From assembly GCF_013377235.1 (NCBI RefSeq), contig NZ_CP016226.1:1550001-1614000 (forward strand): DNA of 64,000 nucleotides, written 5' to 3'. Under the pieces are notes generated by a model. The model saw nothing but the letters and a program-made list of their open reading frames with translations. It was not told the DNA's origin and made no database searches. Source of the stretch: Mannheimia varigena (GTDB taxonomy: Bacteria; Pseudomonadota; Gammaproteobacteria; Enterobacterales; Pasteurellaceae). The first letter of the stretch is position 1; each line of letters starts with the position of its first letter. Positions 41,134 through 50,071 of the stretch are shown piece after piece. A program made the translations under genes and the position numbers.

Positions 41134-42840
41134 CTAGGCAATTTCCGCCTGTGAAATTTGTTTCAGCAATGATTTATACATATTGCTGCCGTCGTGTTCG
41201 TTTACTTTGATTTCCACAATGGTAACGCCTTTACGAGCATAGGCGTGTTTGAGTTTGGTTTTCAAATCTGCCCAAGTAAACGGGCGGATATACTCAAGCC
41301 CGAACATTGTTGCGACTTGAGCAAATTCAAAGTTGTGAGCAAGGCGGTAATATTGATCTTTCGCTTTGCTATCAACAGGCAACATATCAAACAATGCACC
41401 GCCACTGTTATTTACCACGAATAAAATAGTTGGCTGGGTAATTTTGGTTAATAGGGCGATGGAGTTTAAGTCGTGTAGAGCAGAAACATCGCCCACCACA
41501 CCTACGGTTGGGCGGTCGCTACCTTTCGCAATACCTGCCATTGTCGCAATTAAACCATCGATGCCACTTGCTCCTCGATTAGTATAAACAGGGTAGCCTT
41601 CAGGCAATTTGCATAGGGCATCAACTAAACGTACAAATAAGCTATTGCCGATGAATAAGTTGCCATTAATAGCTAAAACATCTTGAATATTGTGTGCAAG
41701 TGATGCCTCACTTAAACTTCCCCCCACTTGCTGCTCAATAAAGGTTGCACAGAATTGCGAAAGAGCTAACGGCTCAAGTAGCCACGGCTTTTGGCGAAGT
41801 GGCGGATGAACACGCAAGAAGTGATGAGCTTTCGCCACAAAACGGGTTTGATGGTGAGCGTTCGGATTAATGTAATCTTGCGATTCATCAACCAGCCAAA
41901 ATTCGCCTTGATAAGCTTTTAAGAACTCATTGACACGCTTACTCACAATTTGCGTGCCGAATTGAATAACAATATCCGCTTGCAATAAACGTTGTTTTAC
42001 GGTTTCGTTAGAGAGCCAAATATCGGCATACGGCAGGCTTGCTTCAATGCAAGATTGCACATCGCTTAATAAGCACCAGCCCATTGTTTCCGCCCAGTTT
42101 TTTAAGCCTGTGCCTTGTTCCGGTGGTAGTTTACCGACCACAATTACGCCACGTTTGGTTCGCCAGTAATCCCAATTTTCGTGCATAGATACTTCACTTT
42201 GAATTGCTTGTTGGTCAATCCATTTGGTTTGTGAATTATTCAGCCAACCTTGAATTGGGCGTAACCAAGGGGTGTTGAGAATTTCATTAATATCAGCCTC
42301 ATAAAGCGGTTCTTCGAAAGGAGCATTAATGTGTAGCACGCCACCTTGTTGAGCTTGTGTGGTGCAAGCCTGCTCAATGGTTGAAACTAACCAGCTTGCG
42401 TTATAAGCCTCGTTTGCTTTTGGTAAGTTTACGCTCGCAACAGGATAATTAGCAAAAATGCCTTGTTGAGCAATGGCTTGATTAACACCGCAGCCAATTA
42501 ATTCTGTTGGACGATCTGCAGAAAGAATAATCAGTTTTTGATGAGTAAGACTTGCTTCAATCACCGCAGGATAAAGGTTAGCAACCGCTGTGCCTGAGGT
42601 AACAATTACCGCAACAGGGCTATTGGTTGCTTTGGCAATCCCTAACGCATAAAAGCCTAAGCCTCGCTCATCAAAGTGGGTGTGGCACTCTGCATATTGG
42701 GTTTGTTGAAGTTGTACCGCCTCAAGGGTTAAAGGGGTGGAACGAGAGCCTGGTGCGATACAAAAATGCTTTACGCCATAACGCATTAACGCACTTAAAA
42801 TCACTTTTGCCCAAGTGCGGTTAAAAGAACTTACACTCAT
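41134..42840 (-). CDS. menD: SEPHCHC synthase (MenD)
   Basis: A 568-residue ThDP enzyme that adds 2-oxoglutarate to isochorismate in menaquinone synthesis. Seen: CIAPGSRSTPLTLEAVQ, HTHFDERGLGFYALGIAKATNSPVAVIVTSGTAVANLYPAVIEA, and the C-terminal GVVGDVSALHDLNSIALL with NNSGGALFDMLP (ThDP/Mg site). Full length. First gene of menD-menH. A functional menaquinone branch fits a facultative anaerobe. Confidence 0.96.
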   Translation of the reverse strand: MSVSSFNRTWAKVILSALMRYGVKHFCIAPGSRSTPLTLEAVQLQQTQYAECHTHFDERGLGFYALGIAKATNSPVAVIVTSGTAVANLYPAVIEASLTHQKLIILSADRPTELIGCGVNQAIAQQGIFANYPVASVNLPKANEAYNASWLVSTIEQACTTQAQQGGVLHINAPFEEPLYEADINEILNTPWLRPIQGWLNNSQTKWIDQQAIQSEVSMHENWDYWRTKRGVIVVGKLPPEQGTGLKNWAETMGWCLLSDVQSCIEASLPYADIWLSNETVKQRLLQADIVIQFGTQIVSKRVNEFLKAYQGEFWLVDESQDYINPNAHHQTRFVAKAHHFLRVHPPLRQKPWLLEPLALSQFCATFIEQQVGGSLSEASLAHNIQDVLAINGNLFIGNSLFVRLVDALCKLPEGYPVYTNRGASGIDGLIATMAGIAKGSDRPTVGVVGDVSALHDLNSIALLTKITQPTILFVVNNSGGALFDMLPVDSKAKDQYYRLAHNFEFAQVATMFGLEYIRPFTWADLKTKLKHAYARKGVTIVEIKVNEHDGSNMYKSLLKQISQAEIA

Positions 42841-42943
42841 ATTCTTCTCTACTTATTAATAAATTCGATAAATAGCCCAAATTGTAGCAAAAAGTTAAAT
42901 TATTTTGGTAAGTTTTTAGCGAAATAGTGAATTTTTAATAAAA

Positions 42944-42980
42944 TTACCGCCCAATGCCGATTAATAGCATTGGGCGGTAA
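42944..42980 (-). terminator. dctM terminator
   Basis: TTACCGCCCAATGC (42944-42957) and GCATTGGGCGGTAA (42967-42980) form a 14-bp perfect stem, with a T-rich tract after it on the minus strand. It is followed by an uptake signal at 43009. Confidence 0.8.
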
Positions 42981-43019
42981 AAGAATTTGTAAAAAATTTA
43001 CAAAAAACGACCGCTTGTA

Positions 43020-44303
43020 TTAATTAATTCTAATCCAATTCGGCAACGCTAATGAAATTGCCGGAATATAGGTAATTAAGATTAGGAATGTCAGTAATAG
43101 TAATAACCACGGCATTGCCGCTCTGACTACATCTGCAAGAGGCATTTTCGATACCGCAGAGGCAACGAACAAGTTCAAGCCGATTGGTGGTGTAATCAAG
43201 CCAATTTCCATATTTACTACCATAATAATCCCTAAATGGATTGGATCGATACCGAGTTGCACCGCAATTGGGAATAAAATTGGTGCAAGGATTAAGATAA
43301 TCGCAGATGGCTCCATAAATGCACCGGCAATTAATAGCACGATATTTACCACCAATAGGAATGTCCACGGTTGTAAATTCCATTCTACGACGGTTTCAGT
43401 AATCAGCTGAGGAATTTGTTCGGTAGTAAGAACGTGAGCAAATAACATCGCATTTGCGATGATAAACATCAACATTACGCTTAATTTTGCAGATTCTAGC
43501 AACACTTTCGGGCAATCACGCAGTTTAACATCTTTATAGATAAATACCGCAACAAACCACGAATAAACTGCTGCGACCGCTGCCGCTTCGGTTGGGGTAA
43601 AGATGCCACTGTAAATACCGCCTAAAATAATCACCATCAACAGTAAGCCCCAAACCGCTTTGCGAGCGGCGGTAAACCACTCTTTTACTGTCGCACGAGG
43701 CTGGGCTGGTAGGTTTTTAATGCGAGCAACAATATAGATAGCAATCATTAATGCCACGCCAAGCATAATACCCGGCACAACCCCTGCCATAAATAATTTA
43801 CCGACAGAGGTTTCAGTTGAAGCGGCATATACCACCATTACAACTGATGGCGGAATTAAGATACCAAGCGTACCTGCGTTACAGATAATCCCCGTACCAA
43901 ATCCAACTGGATAGCCTGAACGCACCATTCCTGCGATGGCAATTGAACCAACCGCTGCCACCGTTGCAGGGCTTGAGCCTGAAAGAGCAGCAAATAGCAT
44001 ACAAGAAAGTACTGCCGCAATGGCTAAACCACCACGAATATGACCTACGGTTGCATTCGCAAAATCAATTAAGCGTTTTGCCACACCACCTGTGGTCATA
44101 AATGCACCTGCAAGCAAGAAGAATGGAATTGCAAGTAAGGTATAGTGTTCTGAAGTTTCAAATAGTTTGATGGCTAATGAACTGACGGAATCTTGGCTGA
44201 AGAACATAATGGTAACAGCCCCTGCCAAACCGAGTGAAATCGCAATGGGTACACCAAGAAACATTAAGATAAATAACAAGCTAAATAGCACTAAAATTGT
44301 CAT
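43020..44303 (-). CDS. dctM: TRAP transporter large permease (DctM)
   Basis: A 427-residue multi-spanning inner-membrane protein of the DctM/SiaT large-subunit family. Typical pieces: LLAIPFFLLAGAFMTTGGVAKRLIDFA, GSSPATVAAVGSIAIAGMVRSGYP, GTLGILIPPSVVMVVYA and EIGLITPPIGLNLFVASAVSKMPL. It is the Na+-driven transport channel. Its ATG overlaps the dctQ stop by one base (TAATG). Confidence 0.93.
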   Translation of the reverse strand: MTILVLFSLLFILMFLGVPIAISLGLAGAVTIMFFSQDSVSSLAIKLFETSEHYTLLAIPFFLLAGAFMTTGGVAKRLIDFANATVGHIRGGLAIAAVLSCMLFAALSGSSPATVAAVGSIAIAGMVRSGYPVGFGTGIICNAGTLGILIPPSVVMVVYAASTETSVGKLFMAGVVPGIMLGVALMIAIYIVARIKNLPAQPRATVKEWFTAARKAVWGLLLMVIILGGIYSGIFTPTEAAAVAAVYSWFVAVFIYKDVKLRDCPKVLLESAKLSVMLMFIIANAMLFAHVLTTEQIPQLITETVVEWNLQPWTFLLVVNIVLLIAGAFMEPSAIILILAPILFPIAVQLGIDPIHLGIIMVVNMEIGLITPPIGLNLFVASAVSKMPLADVVRAAMPWLLLLLTFLILITYIPAISLALPNWIRIN

Positions 44304-44926
44304 TATTCTTCTCCTTGTGCGAGTTTCATTGCGTCTTCACTTTCATCTGCTAAGCCAAGACCAACTTGTTTGCCTTGTAAAATACGCACTAAAATTTCAA
44401 TAAAACGGATACCGATTAAGGCAAAACCAACAGGCATAATTAAACCTACGTGCCACTGTTTAAGGTGGAATTGGTGTAAATCTTCTGCACCAATGTCAGC
44501 AACATACATTGCTGAAATCCACTCATAACTGGCTGAACCAATTAAAATCGCATAGGCTAAACAAGCACCAATAGCGATAATACCTACAATTTTTTGCCCG
44601 TGTCGTGATAGTTTTTTTACTAACACATCAACACCGATATGCCCTGCGGTACGCACCCCATAAGATGCACCAAAGAAAATCAACCAACCAAAACAAGCTT
44701 TAGTTAAAGCTACACTCCAAGTCATTTCTTGAGCGGCTTCCATAATCCACTCGCCGAGTGGTTCAGCGAAGCCAGCGGTAAATGGTACAGCTTCGGCTAA
44801 ATCAAAAAAAACGTTATAAAGGTTGTTAAACATCACATAAGCAAAGGTAACAAGCGTCATTACCATCAACAAAATAGCGATAAAACATTCCTCAAAACGC
44901 TCCCAGAACCATTTTAAAGAAGACAT
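44303..44926 (-). CDS. dctQ: TRAP transporter small permease (DctQ)
   Basis: A 207-residue protein with four predicted membrane helices, including AILLMVMTLVTFAYVMFNNL and ACFGWLIFFGASYGVRTAGHIGVDVLV (the DctQ signature region). It partners the large permease. Somewhat longer than usual because of the insert around residues 35-65. Between dctP and dctM in one operon. Confidence 0.9.
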   Translation of the reverse strand: MSSLKWFWERFEECFIAILLMVMTLVTFAYVMFNNLYNVFFDLAEAVPFTAGFAEPLGEWIMEAAQEMTWSVALTKACFGWLIFFGASYGVRTAGHIGVDVLVKKLSRHGQKIVGIIAIGACLAYAILIGSASYEWISAMYVADIGAEDLHQFHLKQWHVGLIMPVGFALIGIRFIEILVRILQGKQVGLGLADESEDAMKLAQGEE

Positions 44927-45033
44927 TTTTTACTCCGAAAATAGGATAATCCCAAATAGAAAACCGAAAGGACAAATTAAATGCCAACAAGCGGTCAGAT
45001 TTATTTAATTTTTTGCAAAATGTAGATCGTTTT

Positions 45034-45057
45034 GGGCGGACACTGTTATGTCCGCCC
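45034..45057. repeat. Short GC-rich palindrome between dctP and dctQ
   Basis: GGGCGGACA (45034-45042), CTGTTA loop, TGTCCGCCC (45049-45057). No T-run follows on the operon strand, so it may be an intercistronic stabiliser of dctP mRNA, not a terminator. Confidence 0.6.
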
Positions 45058-45080
45058 TGATAATTGAATAATTATTGGAA

Positions 45081-46076
45081 TTACTGTTTGTTAGATGCTT
45101 CAGCCGCTTTGATTAAGTCTGCACCGATTGCATCTTCAAACTGCTTCCATACAGGACGCATTGCTTCACGCCATTTTTCACGTTGCCCATCCGTTAAAGT
45201 AACGATTTGTGATGCACCTGAATCCACGATTTTCTTCTTATCACTTTGGTTTAGATCGTGAGATTGTTTATTCACTTCAATCGATACTTCATCTAAGATT
45301 TTGGTCAGCTCTGTACGTATATCTTCCGGAATTTTGTTCCAGAAATCTGTGTTCACGATAACCATATAAGATAATAAGCCGTGATTAGATTCAGTAATGA
45401 ATTTTTGTACTTCGTGAATTTTTTGTGAGTAGATGTTTGAATATGGGTTTTCCGCACCGTTTACAACACCTGTTTGTAAGCCTTGATACATCTCGCCGAA
45501 TGCCATTTTACGCGGTACAGCTTTTAATGCTTTAAACTGTGCATCTAACACTTCTGAAGCCTGTACACGGAATTTTAAACCACGAGCATCTTTCGGCTCA
45601 CGTAATTCTTTGTTTGCAGAAAGTTGTTTTAAGTCGTTGTTCCAGTAAGATAAACCTGTAATACCTTTGTCTTCCATTGATTTTAACAATGATTGACCTG
45701 CTTCAGATTGCTCAAAACGTTCAACCGCTTTGATGTCGTCAAACAAGAACGGTAGATCGAAAATTTGAATTTTTGGTGTGTATTTATCAAATTTAGCCAG
45801 TGATGGAGCAAGCATTTGTACGTTATTTAACAATAATGCTTCCATCTCTTTACCATCTGCATAAAGTGATGAGTTTGGATAGACTTCCACTTTCACTTTG
45901 CCTGCCAAACGCTCATCCACTAATTTTTGGAACATTAGCGCCCCCTGACCTTTAGGGGTTTCATTTGCTACAACGTGTGAGAATTTGATGACGATTGGAT
46001 CGTTAGCAAAAGCTGATACAGAAAATGCAGCGGTTACTGCTAATGCTGCAGCAAGTTTTTTGAATGGTTTTAACAT
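45081..46076 (-). CDS. dctP: TRAP transporter substrate-binding protein (DctP)
   Basis: A 331-residue periplasmic binding protein with signal peptide MLKPFKKLAAALAVTAAFSV, cut after AFA. Seen: IKFSHVVANETPKGQGALMFQKLVDER, the long-helix region and KFRVQASEVLDAQFKALKAVPRKMAFGEMYQGLQTGVVNGAENPYSNIYSQKIHEVQKFI, with the Arg that binds a carboxylate. This is the C4-dicarboxylate type (fumarate, malate, succinate); exact ligand is inferred. First gene of dctPQM; 155 nt separate it from dctQ. Confidence 0.9.
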   Translation of the reverse strand: MLKPFKKLAAALAVTAAFSVSAFANDPIVIKFSHVVANETPKGQGALMFQKLVDERLAGKVKVEVYPNSSLYADGKEMEALLLNNVQMLAPSLAKFDKYTPKIQIFDLPFLFDDIKAVERFEQSEAGQSLLKSMEDKGITGLSYWNNDLKQLSANKELREPKDARGLKFRVQASEVLDAQFKALKAVPRKMAFGEMYQGLQTGVVNGAENPYSNIYSQKIHEVQKFITESNHGLLSYMVIVNTDFWNKIPEDIRTELTKILDEVSIEVNKQSHDLNQSDKKKIVDSGASQIVTLTDGQREKWREAMRPVWKQFEDAIGADLIKAAEASNKQ

Positions 46077-46324
46077 AATTCACCCCAAATAGTTAGTGTT
46101 TGCAAAAATTGTTCATAATTTGCCTGATTTTTTTGGAAAGTAAACAACTATTTTTCAAAAATATGACATGCGTCTCAATTTTTTTACATTATTTTTACTT
46201 TTAATACAAGCGGTCGATTTCTTTAAGAATATTGCAATTACCAGTATTTGTACTATTCTGCTAATTTTTTTTATAATTTTTTATTAAATTATAGTAAGTT
46301 AAGAAAAATATGGGACACGACACG

Positions 46325-47150
46325 ATGTTAAATAACCAACCCATCGTTATTGCACTAGCTGCTGATTTAGGCTATCAAACTCAGGTTGAGACATTGATTA
46401 AATCACTGGCTTATCATCATACCAAGCTTAAGATTTATTTATTTATTTCATAAAACTTTTCCTGAAGAATGGTTTGAGATTTGGAATGAAAAACTTGCAC
46501 TTATTGGTAGTGAGATCATTTCAAGCACGGTACTCAGGGATTTTTCTACCTATCAAATAAGAGTCCATATTACTGAGGTAACTTTTTATCGTTATTTAAT
46601 TTCCTATTTAGATGAGCCAAGAGTGCTATATTTGGACTCAGATATTGTAGTAGATGGTAATTTATCTGAAATGTATTGGAGTGATTTTGGTGATGTACTT
46701 TTGTTAGCAGTGGAAGATTATGTACATGATCATATTCCGGTGTATACCGATATGGATTTGATGCCCTATTTTAACTCGGGTGTAATGCTAATTAATAACC
46801 AGGAGTGGAAAAAGTATTCAATAGAAGCTCAGTTACTTGCTATAAATCAGCAATACCCTCATTTAACTTATAGTGATCAAGATGCTTTGAATATTTTCTT
46901 TAAAGGTTATTGGGCTAAGTTACCGATAGAATATAATTATCAGGCGGATGCGATTATTGAGCTGTCATACCGCAGAAAACAGGAAAATTTAGCTAAAGAG
47001 AGTGGTTATTTAAGCGTTGTGCCTAAAGTTATTCATTATACTAGTCAGTATAAACCATGGAAAAGTGAGTTTTCTCAGCTTATGCGTGAGAAATATTGGT
47101 TTTATTATGGTTTGGAATGGAAAGATATTTTGTTAAGACATCCAAGATAG
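46325..47150 (+). pseudogene. GT8-family glycosyltransferase, frameshifted at an (ATTT)4 repeat
   Basis: A family 8 glycosyltransferase (LgtC-like; lipooligosaccharide type) split in two frames. ATG 46325 (or 46310) reads IVIALAADLGYQTQVETLIKSL and hits TAA just after four ATTT units (46433-46448). The second frame continues to 47150 with HKTFPEEWFEIWNE, the DxD motif YLDSDIVVDG, MPYFNSGVMLIN, YSDQDALN and a HYTSQYKPW end. Removing one ATTT unit joins both parts into one open frame of about 273 codons with no stop. Either the copy is inactivated or it is switched by slippage. An initiator inside the second frame (46623) would lack the N-terminal nucleotide-binding part. No neighbouring glycan gene is seen. 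Confidence 0.8.
46433..46448 (+). repeat. (ATTT)4 tetranucleotide repeat
   Basis: Four perfect ATTT units inside the glycosyltransferase reading frame. With three units (or six) the frame is open through to 47150; with four it stops. Four units is short for high-frequency phase variation. Confidence 0.85.
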
Positions 47151-47157
47151 TATTGAC

Positions 47158-47195
47158 TAAAAAGCTGATTCAAGAATTCTTGAATCAGCTTTTTT
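47158..47195. terminator. Bidirectional terminator, GT8 remnant and yfcZ-like gene
   Basis: A near-perfect palindrome AAAGCTGATTCAAG / CTTGAATCAGCTTT centred at 47176, with A-run and T-run flanks, between convergent genes. Confidence 0.85.
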
Positions 47196-47196
47196 G

Positions 47197-47484
47197 TTAA
47201 AAACGAGTACCTAATTGGAAGATAACTACTTCAGCTTGACAGCTAAATTTAAAATTTGCATTAAGTTCAAAACCACCTTGTACCGGGTAGATTTCACTCT
47301 CAATTTCACAAGGTTCGGATTCAACATCGTGAGCTTTTTGAGTAAATCTTTCCAGTGCAGCTTGAGCTTCAGCTTCTGTTTCATAAGTGCGTTTAATGTT
47401 TGCAACCGTTTCGCTGTTATCTAAAATTGAGCCGACGTCAAAGGTGTTGCAGCCTTCACATTCAATGGGTTTATCGTTTTTCAT
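47197..47484 (-). CDS. YfcZ/YiiS family protein (DUF406)
   Basis: A 95-residue small acidic protein. It lines up with E. coli YfcZ: CNTFDVGSILDNSETVANIKRTYETEAEAQAALERFTQKAHDVESEPCEIES and a C-terminal NFKFSCQAEVVIFQLGTRF, with conserved Cys residues. The function of the family is not established. Convergent with the broken glycosyltransferase and followed by a shared terminator. Confidence 0.85.
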   Translation of the reverse strand: MKNDKPIECEGCNTFDVGSILDNSETVANIKRTYETEAEAQAALERFTQKAHDVESEPCEIESEIYPVQGGFELNANFKFSCQAEVVIFQLGTRF

Positions 47485-47680
47485 TGGCTAATCCTCATAA
47501 TTGATAAATAATATCGCTACTTTAAAACTAAATAAGAGCAGGTGCAATCTTCAATTGCCTGGAATTTGATTTAGATAGAATTTTACTCACTTAGGCTTAT
47601 TCAACCCTAAAGGTTTTGCAAATTTTGGAGGAAAAATGACCGCTTTTATTAAATCAAACCAATGAAAATCTTTGTTAATC

Positions 47681-47696
47681 TGTGAAGCTGATCACG
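47681..47696. promoter_or_regulatory. CRP site, galactose-binding-protein paralog
   Basis: TGTGA-AGCTGA-TCACG. A -10 (TTATGC, 47717-47722) predicts a start near 47729, so the box is at about -41 (class II). The same arrangement is found before mglB. Confidence 0.75.
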
Positions 47697-47759
47697 GTTT
47701 CTCTTAGCTAAATTCGTTATGCTTTAACTAACGTATTAACATAGCAAGAGGGACATTCT

Positions 47760-48752
47760 ATGAAACGTAGTCTATTAAATGCTTTTGTATGTGCTGTAAT
47801 GCTCGGGGTGAATATGAGTTATGCTCAATCTGAACCTAGAGTTGGCGTTACGATTTATAAATATGATGACAACTTTATGATGTTGATGCGTAAAGCGATG
47901 AATAAGGAGATAGAAAATTTCCGTCATCTGAAATGGTTTATGAACGATGCTCAAAATTCACAAGTGAAGCAATTAAATCAAGTCGAAGTTTTACTTAATC
48001 ATAAAGTGAATGTATTGGCGGTAAATATTGTTCACCCTAATGAATCAAAAAACATTGTGGAAAAAGCGAAAGCGAATAATGTACCGATTATATTTTTTAA
48101 TCGAGATCCAAGCAAACAGGCAATGGAAAGTTATGAAAAGGCTTATTTTGTCAGTAGTAACCCACAAGAAGCAGGCGAAATACAAGGGCAACTCATTGCA
48201 AAAGTGTGGAGAGCCAACCCACACTTTGATTTAAATAAAGACGGAAAATTACAATTTGTGCTATTAAAAGGCGAATTGAGCGAAGTGAGTACTTTGCGTT
48301 CTCAAGCCGTTATTGATGAGCTTAATCGTCAAGGTATTGCAACAGAAGAAGTTTATAGCGACACAGCAATGTGGCGTTCCGCCATTGCTCGCAATAAAAT
48401 GAACGAGTGGTTAGTCGCAAAACGTGCCAATGAGATTGAAGTAGTCATTTCAAATAATGATGAAATGGCAATAGGGGCATTAGATGCGTTAAATGCTCAC
48501 GAGAAAAAACTGCCTCTCTTCGGTATTGATGCCCTGCCGGAAGCTCTAGCTTTAATTAAATCAGGGCAGATGAGCGGTACGGTGCTAGACGATAGTGTCG
48601 AACAAGGAAAAGTGGTGATACAACTTGCTGCGAATTTAGCACAAGGTAAGCCGGCTACACAGGGCACAGAGTGGGAAAATAGTCCATCTAAAACCATTTA
48701 TATTCCACATATTGGCGTAAATAAAGAAAATTTGGAGCAGTTTTTAAAATAA
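47760..48752 (+). CDS. Periplasmic galactose-binding protein paralog (MglB-like)
   Basis: A 330-residue periplasmic protein with signal peptide ending SYA. It is a clear duplicate of the mglB product 260 nt downstream: VGVTIYKYDDNFMMLMRKAMNKE, FNRDPSKQAMESYEKAYFVSS, DLNKDGKLQFVLLKGE (Ca-site loop), EVVISNNDEMAIGALDALNAH and FGIDALPEALALIKSGQMSGTVLDD match block by block. Changes at ligand positions (for example NDEMAIGA where mglB has NDGMALGA, and SEVSTLRSQAV where mglB has GHPDAEARTKYV) suggest altered ligand. It has its own class II CRP promoter and lacks its own ATPase and permease; it may share MglAC. Confidence 0.85.
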   Translation: MKRSLLNAFVCAVMLGVNMSYAQSEPRVGVTIYKYDDNFMMLMRKAMNKEIENFRHLKWFMNDAQNSQVKQLNQVEVLLNHKVNVLAVNIVHPNESKNIVEKAKANNVPIIFFNRDPSKQAMESYEKAYFVSSNPQEAGEIQGQLIAKVWRANPHFDLNKDGKLQFVLLKGELSEVSTLRSQAVIDELNRQGIATEEVYSDTAMWRSAIARNKMNEWLVAKRANEIEVVISNNDEMAIGALDALNAHEKKLPLFGIDALPEALALIKSGQMSGTVLDDSVEQGKVVIQLAANLAQGKPATQGTEWENSPSKTIYIPHIGVNKENLEQFLK

Positions 48753-48774
48753 TTGCAAAAATTTTAATAAAAGC

Positions 48775-48811
48775 GACCGCTTGTAATCTACAAACAACAT
48801 TGCAAGCGGTC
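48775..48811 (+). repeat. Inverted uptake-signal pair between the two binding-protein genes
   Basis: GACCGCTTG (48775-48783) and CAAGCGGTC (48803-48811), with flanking ATTTT. It probably terminates the paralog transcript before the mglB promoter. Confidence 0.65.
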
Positions 48812-48901
48812 ATTTTGTCGCAAAAATTTACTATCTCTTGATAGAGTAAATATTCAAAACGCTGCCATAGAATTAAAAAATCCTCCACTTTGTCTTAATT
48901 C

Positions 48902-48917
48902 TGTGAGAATGATCACG
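48902..48917. promoter_or_regulatory. CRP site, mglB promoter
   Basis: TGTGA-GAATGA-TCACG; -10 TTATTC (48938-48943) gives a start near 48950 and a box position of about -41 (class II). No GalR/GalS-type operator is seen here. Confidence 0.75.
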
Positions 48918-49011
48918 GATTGTTTTACAAAAATGGGTTATTCTTCGCACCAAGTTGCTTATGGTAAGCAATGAATATGTCAGGATAAACATATCAAAAG
49001 AGGTGATTTCT

Positions 49012-50001
49012 ATGAAGAAAGCAGTATTAAGTGCAGTGGCAATGGCAGTAGCATTAGGTGTGACTATCAGTACAGCACAAGCTGAAAATCGTATTGGTGT
49101 AACTATTTATAAATATGACGATAACTTTATGGCATTAATGCGTAAAGAGATTGAAAAAGAGGGGCAAGTGCAAAAAGTTCAGTTATTAATGAACGACTCA
49201 CAAAACACCCAATCTATCCAGAACGACCAAGTTGATGTATTGCTTTCTAAAGGTGTGAAAGCTTTAGCAATTAACTTAGTCGATCCATCAGCATATAAAA
49301 CAGTGATTCAAAAAGCGAAAGCTGAAGATATCCCTGTAGTATTCTTTAATAAAGATCCAGGTGCAGCTGCAATTGATAGCTATCCGAAAGCATACTATGT
49401 AGGTACAGATCCGAAAGAATCTGGCTTAATTCAAGGTGATTTAATTGCCAAACAGTGGAAAGCGAACCCCGCGTTAGACTTAAATAAAGACGGTAAAATC
49501 CAATTTGCGTTATTAAAAGGTGAACCAGGTCACCCAGATGCGGAAGCTCGTACCAAATATGTGGTTGAGGGCTTAAAAGCTAAAGGAATTGATAGCGAGC
49601 AAATCTTTATGGACGCAGCATTATGGGATGCAGCTCAAGCGAAAGATAAAGTAGATGCGTGGTTATCAAGCGGTAAAGCGAAAGACATCGAAGTGATCAT
49701 TTCTAACAACGATGGTATGGCGTTAGGTGCGTTGGAAGCGACTAAAGCACACGGCAAAAAATTACCAATTTTCGGTGTTGATGCGTTACCTGAAGCACTG
49801 CAGTTAATTAAGAAAGGTGAGTTAGCCGGTACCGTGTTAAATGATGGTGTGAACCAAGGTAAAGCGGTGGTTCAACTTTCTGCAAACTTAGCTGACGGTA
49901 AAGAAGCAACCGCAGGCACACAATGGAAATTAGAGAACCGTGTGGTTCGTATTCCTTATGTGGGTGTAGATAACGACAACTTATCTGAATTTTTAAAATA
50001 A
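49012..50001 (+). CDS. mglB: Galactose/glucose-binding protein MglB
   Basis: A 329-residue periplasmic binding protein of the methyl-galactoside importer. Signal peptide MKKAVLSAVAMAVALGVTIS cut near AQA. Galactose-binding family features: NRIGVTIYKYDDNFMALMRKEI, the EF-hand-like calcium loop DLNKDGKIQ, HPDAEARTKYV, SNNDGMALGALEATKAHGK and FGVDALPEALQLIKKGELAGTVLNDG. I chose ATG 49012, which follows AGAGGTG; the longer frame adds residues that do not look like a leader. A terminator hairpin follows before mglA. Confidence 0.96.
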   Translation: MKKAVLSAVAMAVALGVTISTAQAENRIGVTIYKYDDNFMALMRKEIEKEGQVQKVQLLMNDSQNTQSIQNDQVDVLLSKGVKALAINLVDPSAYKTVIQKAKAEDIPVVFFNKDPGAAAIDSYPKAYYVGTDPKESGLIQGDLIAKQWKANPALDLNKDGKIQFALLKGEPGHPDAEARTKYVVEGLKAKGIDSEQIFMDAALWDAAQAKDKVDAWLSSGKAKDIEVIISNNDGMALGALEATKAHGKKLPIFGVDALPEALQLIKKGELAGTVLNDGVNQGKAVVQLSANLADGKEATAGTQWKLENRVVRIPYVGVDNDNLSEFLK

Positions 50002-50013
50002 TTAGCACTTTAT

Positions 50014-50044
50014 GGCACGAGTGATCGTACTCGTGCCTTTTTTT
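50014..50044 (+). terminator. Intercistronic terminator between mglB and mglA
   Basis: GGCACGAGT (50014-50022), 6-nt loop, ACTCGTGCC (50029-50037), then seven T. Partial readthrough would keep the ATPase and permease below the binding protein. Confidence 0.85.
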
Positions 50045-50071
50045 CGAGTTTTTGATATAACAGGGTGAGAT

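Noticed and set aside
45034..45057. Terminator between dctP and dctQ
   Set aside because: The stem is strong, but no T-run follows on the operon strand; kept as a palindrome only.
46206..46324. Operator or riboswitch upstream of the TRAP operon
   Set aside because: The region has an uptake signal and A/T-rich sequence, but no convincing CRP box or conserved fold.
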